From positions 2,802,501-2,866,500 of the forward strand of contig JAGUCH010000002.1 of the NCBI GenBank assembly GCA_019096065.1: a stretch of DNA of 64,000 nt, written 5' to 3'. Below, one piece after another: positions 63,745 to 64,000 of the stretch. The translations under genes and the position numbers were made by a program. The stretch is from Paracyclopina nana (Eukaryota > Arthropoda > Copepoda > Cyclopoida > Cyclopettidae). The notes under the pieces were generated by a model. That model saw nothing but the letters and a program-made list of their open reading frames with translations, was not told the origin of the DNA and ran no database searches. Positions within the stretch are counted from its first letter, which is position 1. Each line of letters begins with the position of its first letter.

Positions 63745-63933
63745 CTAATAGTAGTAATAATTCAAAAATTCGTCCTCTTCCTCTTCTCGAGGAAAAAGGG
63801 TATTCTTTAAAGCTGATAAAGGGTCCTCGAGGCCCAATTGTGATTTCTGCGAAAATTCATGCATGAAGTTATCCATGTACTGCTTTGCAACGTCCACATT
63901 AAGAGCCAATTCAAAGCCAATGCCCAACAGAAT
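63745..63933 (-). CDS. Last exon of an unidentified gene (C-terminal 62 residues)
   Basis: A TTTTCCAG acceptor precedes an exon reading ILLGIGFELALNVDVAKQYM on the minus strand. It continues through a helical segment to an acidic/aromatic tail EEEEDEFLNYYYY and a stop. The upstream exons lie beyond the window edge. The family is not recognised from this fragment. The hydrophobic start is more likely part of a folded core than a membrane segment. Confidence 0.6.
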   Translation of the reverse strand: MLLGIGFELALNVDVAKQYMDNFMHEFSQKSQLGLEDPLSALKNTLFPREEEEDEFLNYYYY

Positions 63934-64000
63934 CTGGAAAATGACAAAATGTTACTTACAGTTAAAGTTAATAATGGTTTTAGAAAGTGTTACTGTTATG

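Overview
The window is nuclear DNA from a small-genome animal, most likely an arthropod and possibly a crustacean. Genes carry GT-AG introns that are often only 50-70 bases long, neighbouring genes lie as close as 64-280 bases, and the intergenic DNA is AT-rich. One gene can be assembled from signal peptide to stop as the arthropod receptor Uninflatable. The species cannot be named from the sequence.

Region by region: 0.9-9.8 kb is a cluster of secreted, cysteine-rich proteins. It holds a 1,224-residue protein built from two repeated Cys modules (+), a metalloprotease-like protein with two tandem catalytic units and a Thr-rich/ShK tail (-), a broken zinc-finger fragment, and a short relative of the first gene (+). 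From 11.5-18.1 kb there is a 2,082-residue coiled-coil protein with P-x-W-K motifs (+). At 18.3-22.7 kb lies a DExH RNA helicase of the YTHDC2/Bgcn type without a YTH domain (-). Next come a 104-residue secreted protein (23.3-23.8 kb, +) and a SAM methyltransferase (23.8-25.1 kb, -). A class A peptide GPCR spans 26.1-33.8 kb (+); its large introns hold two MITE-like elements and an inverted 15-bp minisatellite. Uninflatable occupies 34.6-50.6 kb (-, 18 coding exons, 3,586 residues). A mostly gene-poor stretch (50.6-56.7 kb) contains a GC-rich possible promoter or exon and a 138-bp direct duplication. The right end holds a PAN plus C-type-lectin protein (56.7-58.1 kb, -), Sec24A/B (59.2-63.6 kb, +) and the last exon of one more gene (-).

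Functionally the genes are unrelated housekeeping and developmental loci (COPII coat, RNA helicase, GPCR, apical matrix receptor) mixed with fast-evolving secreted proteins. Exon joins were deduced by hand from splice sites, reading-frame phase and domain continuity. Where two joins were possible, or an exon could not be placed, the entry says so. No rRNA, tRNA or CRISPR array was recognised.
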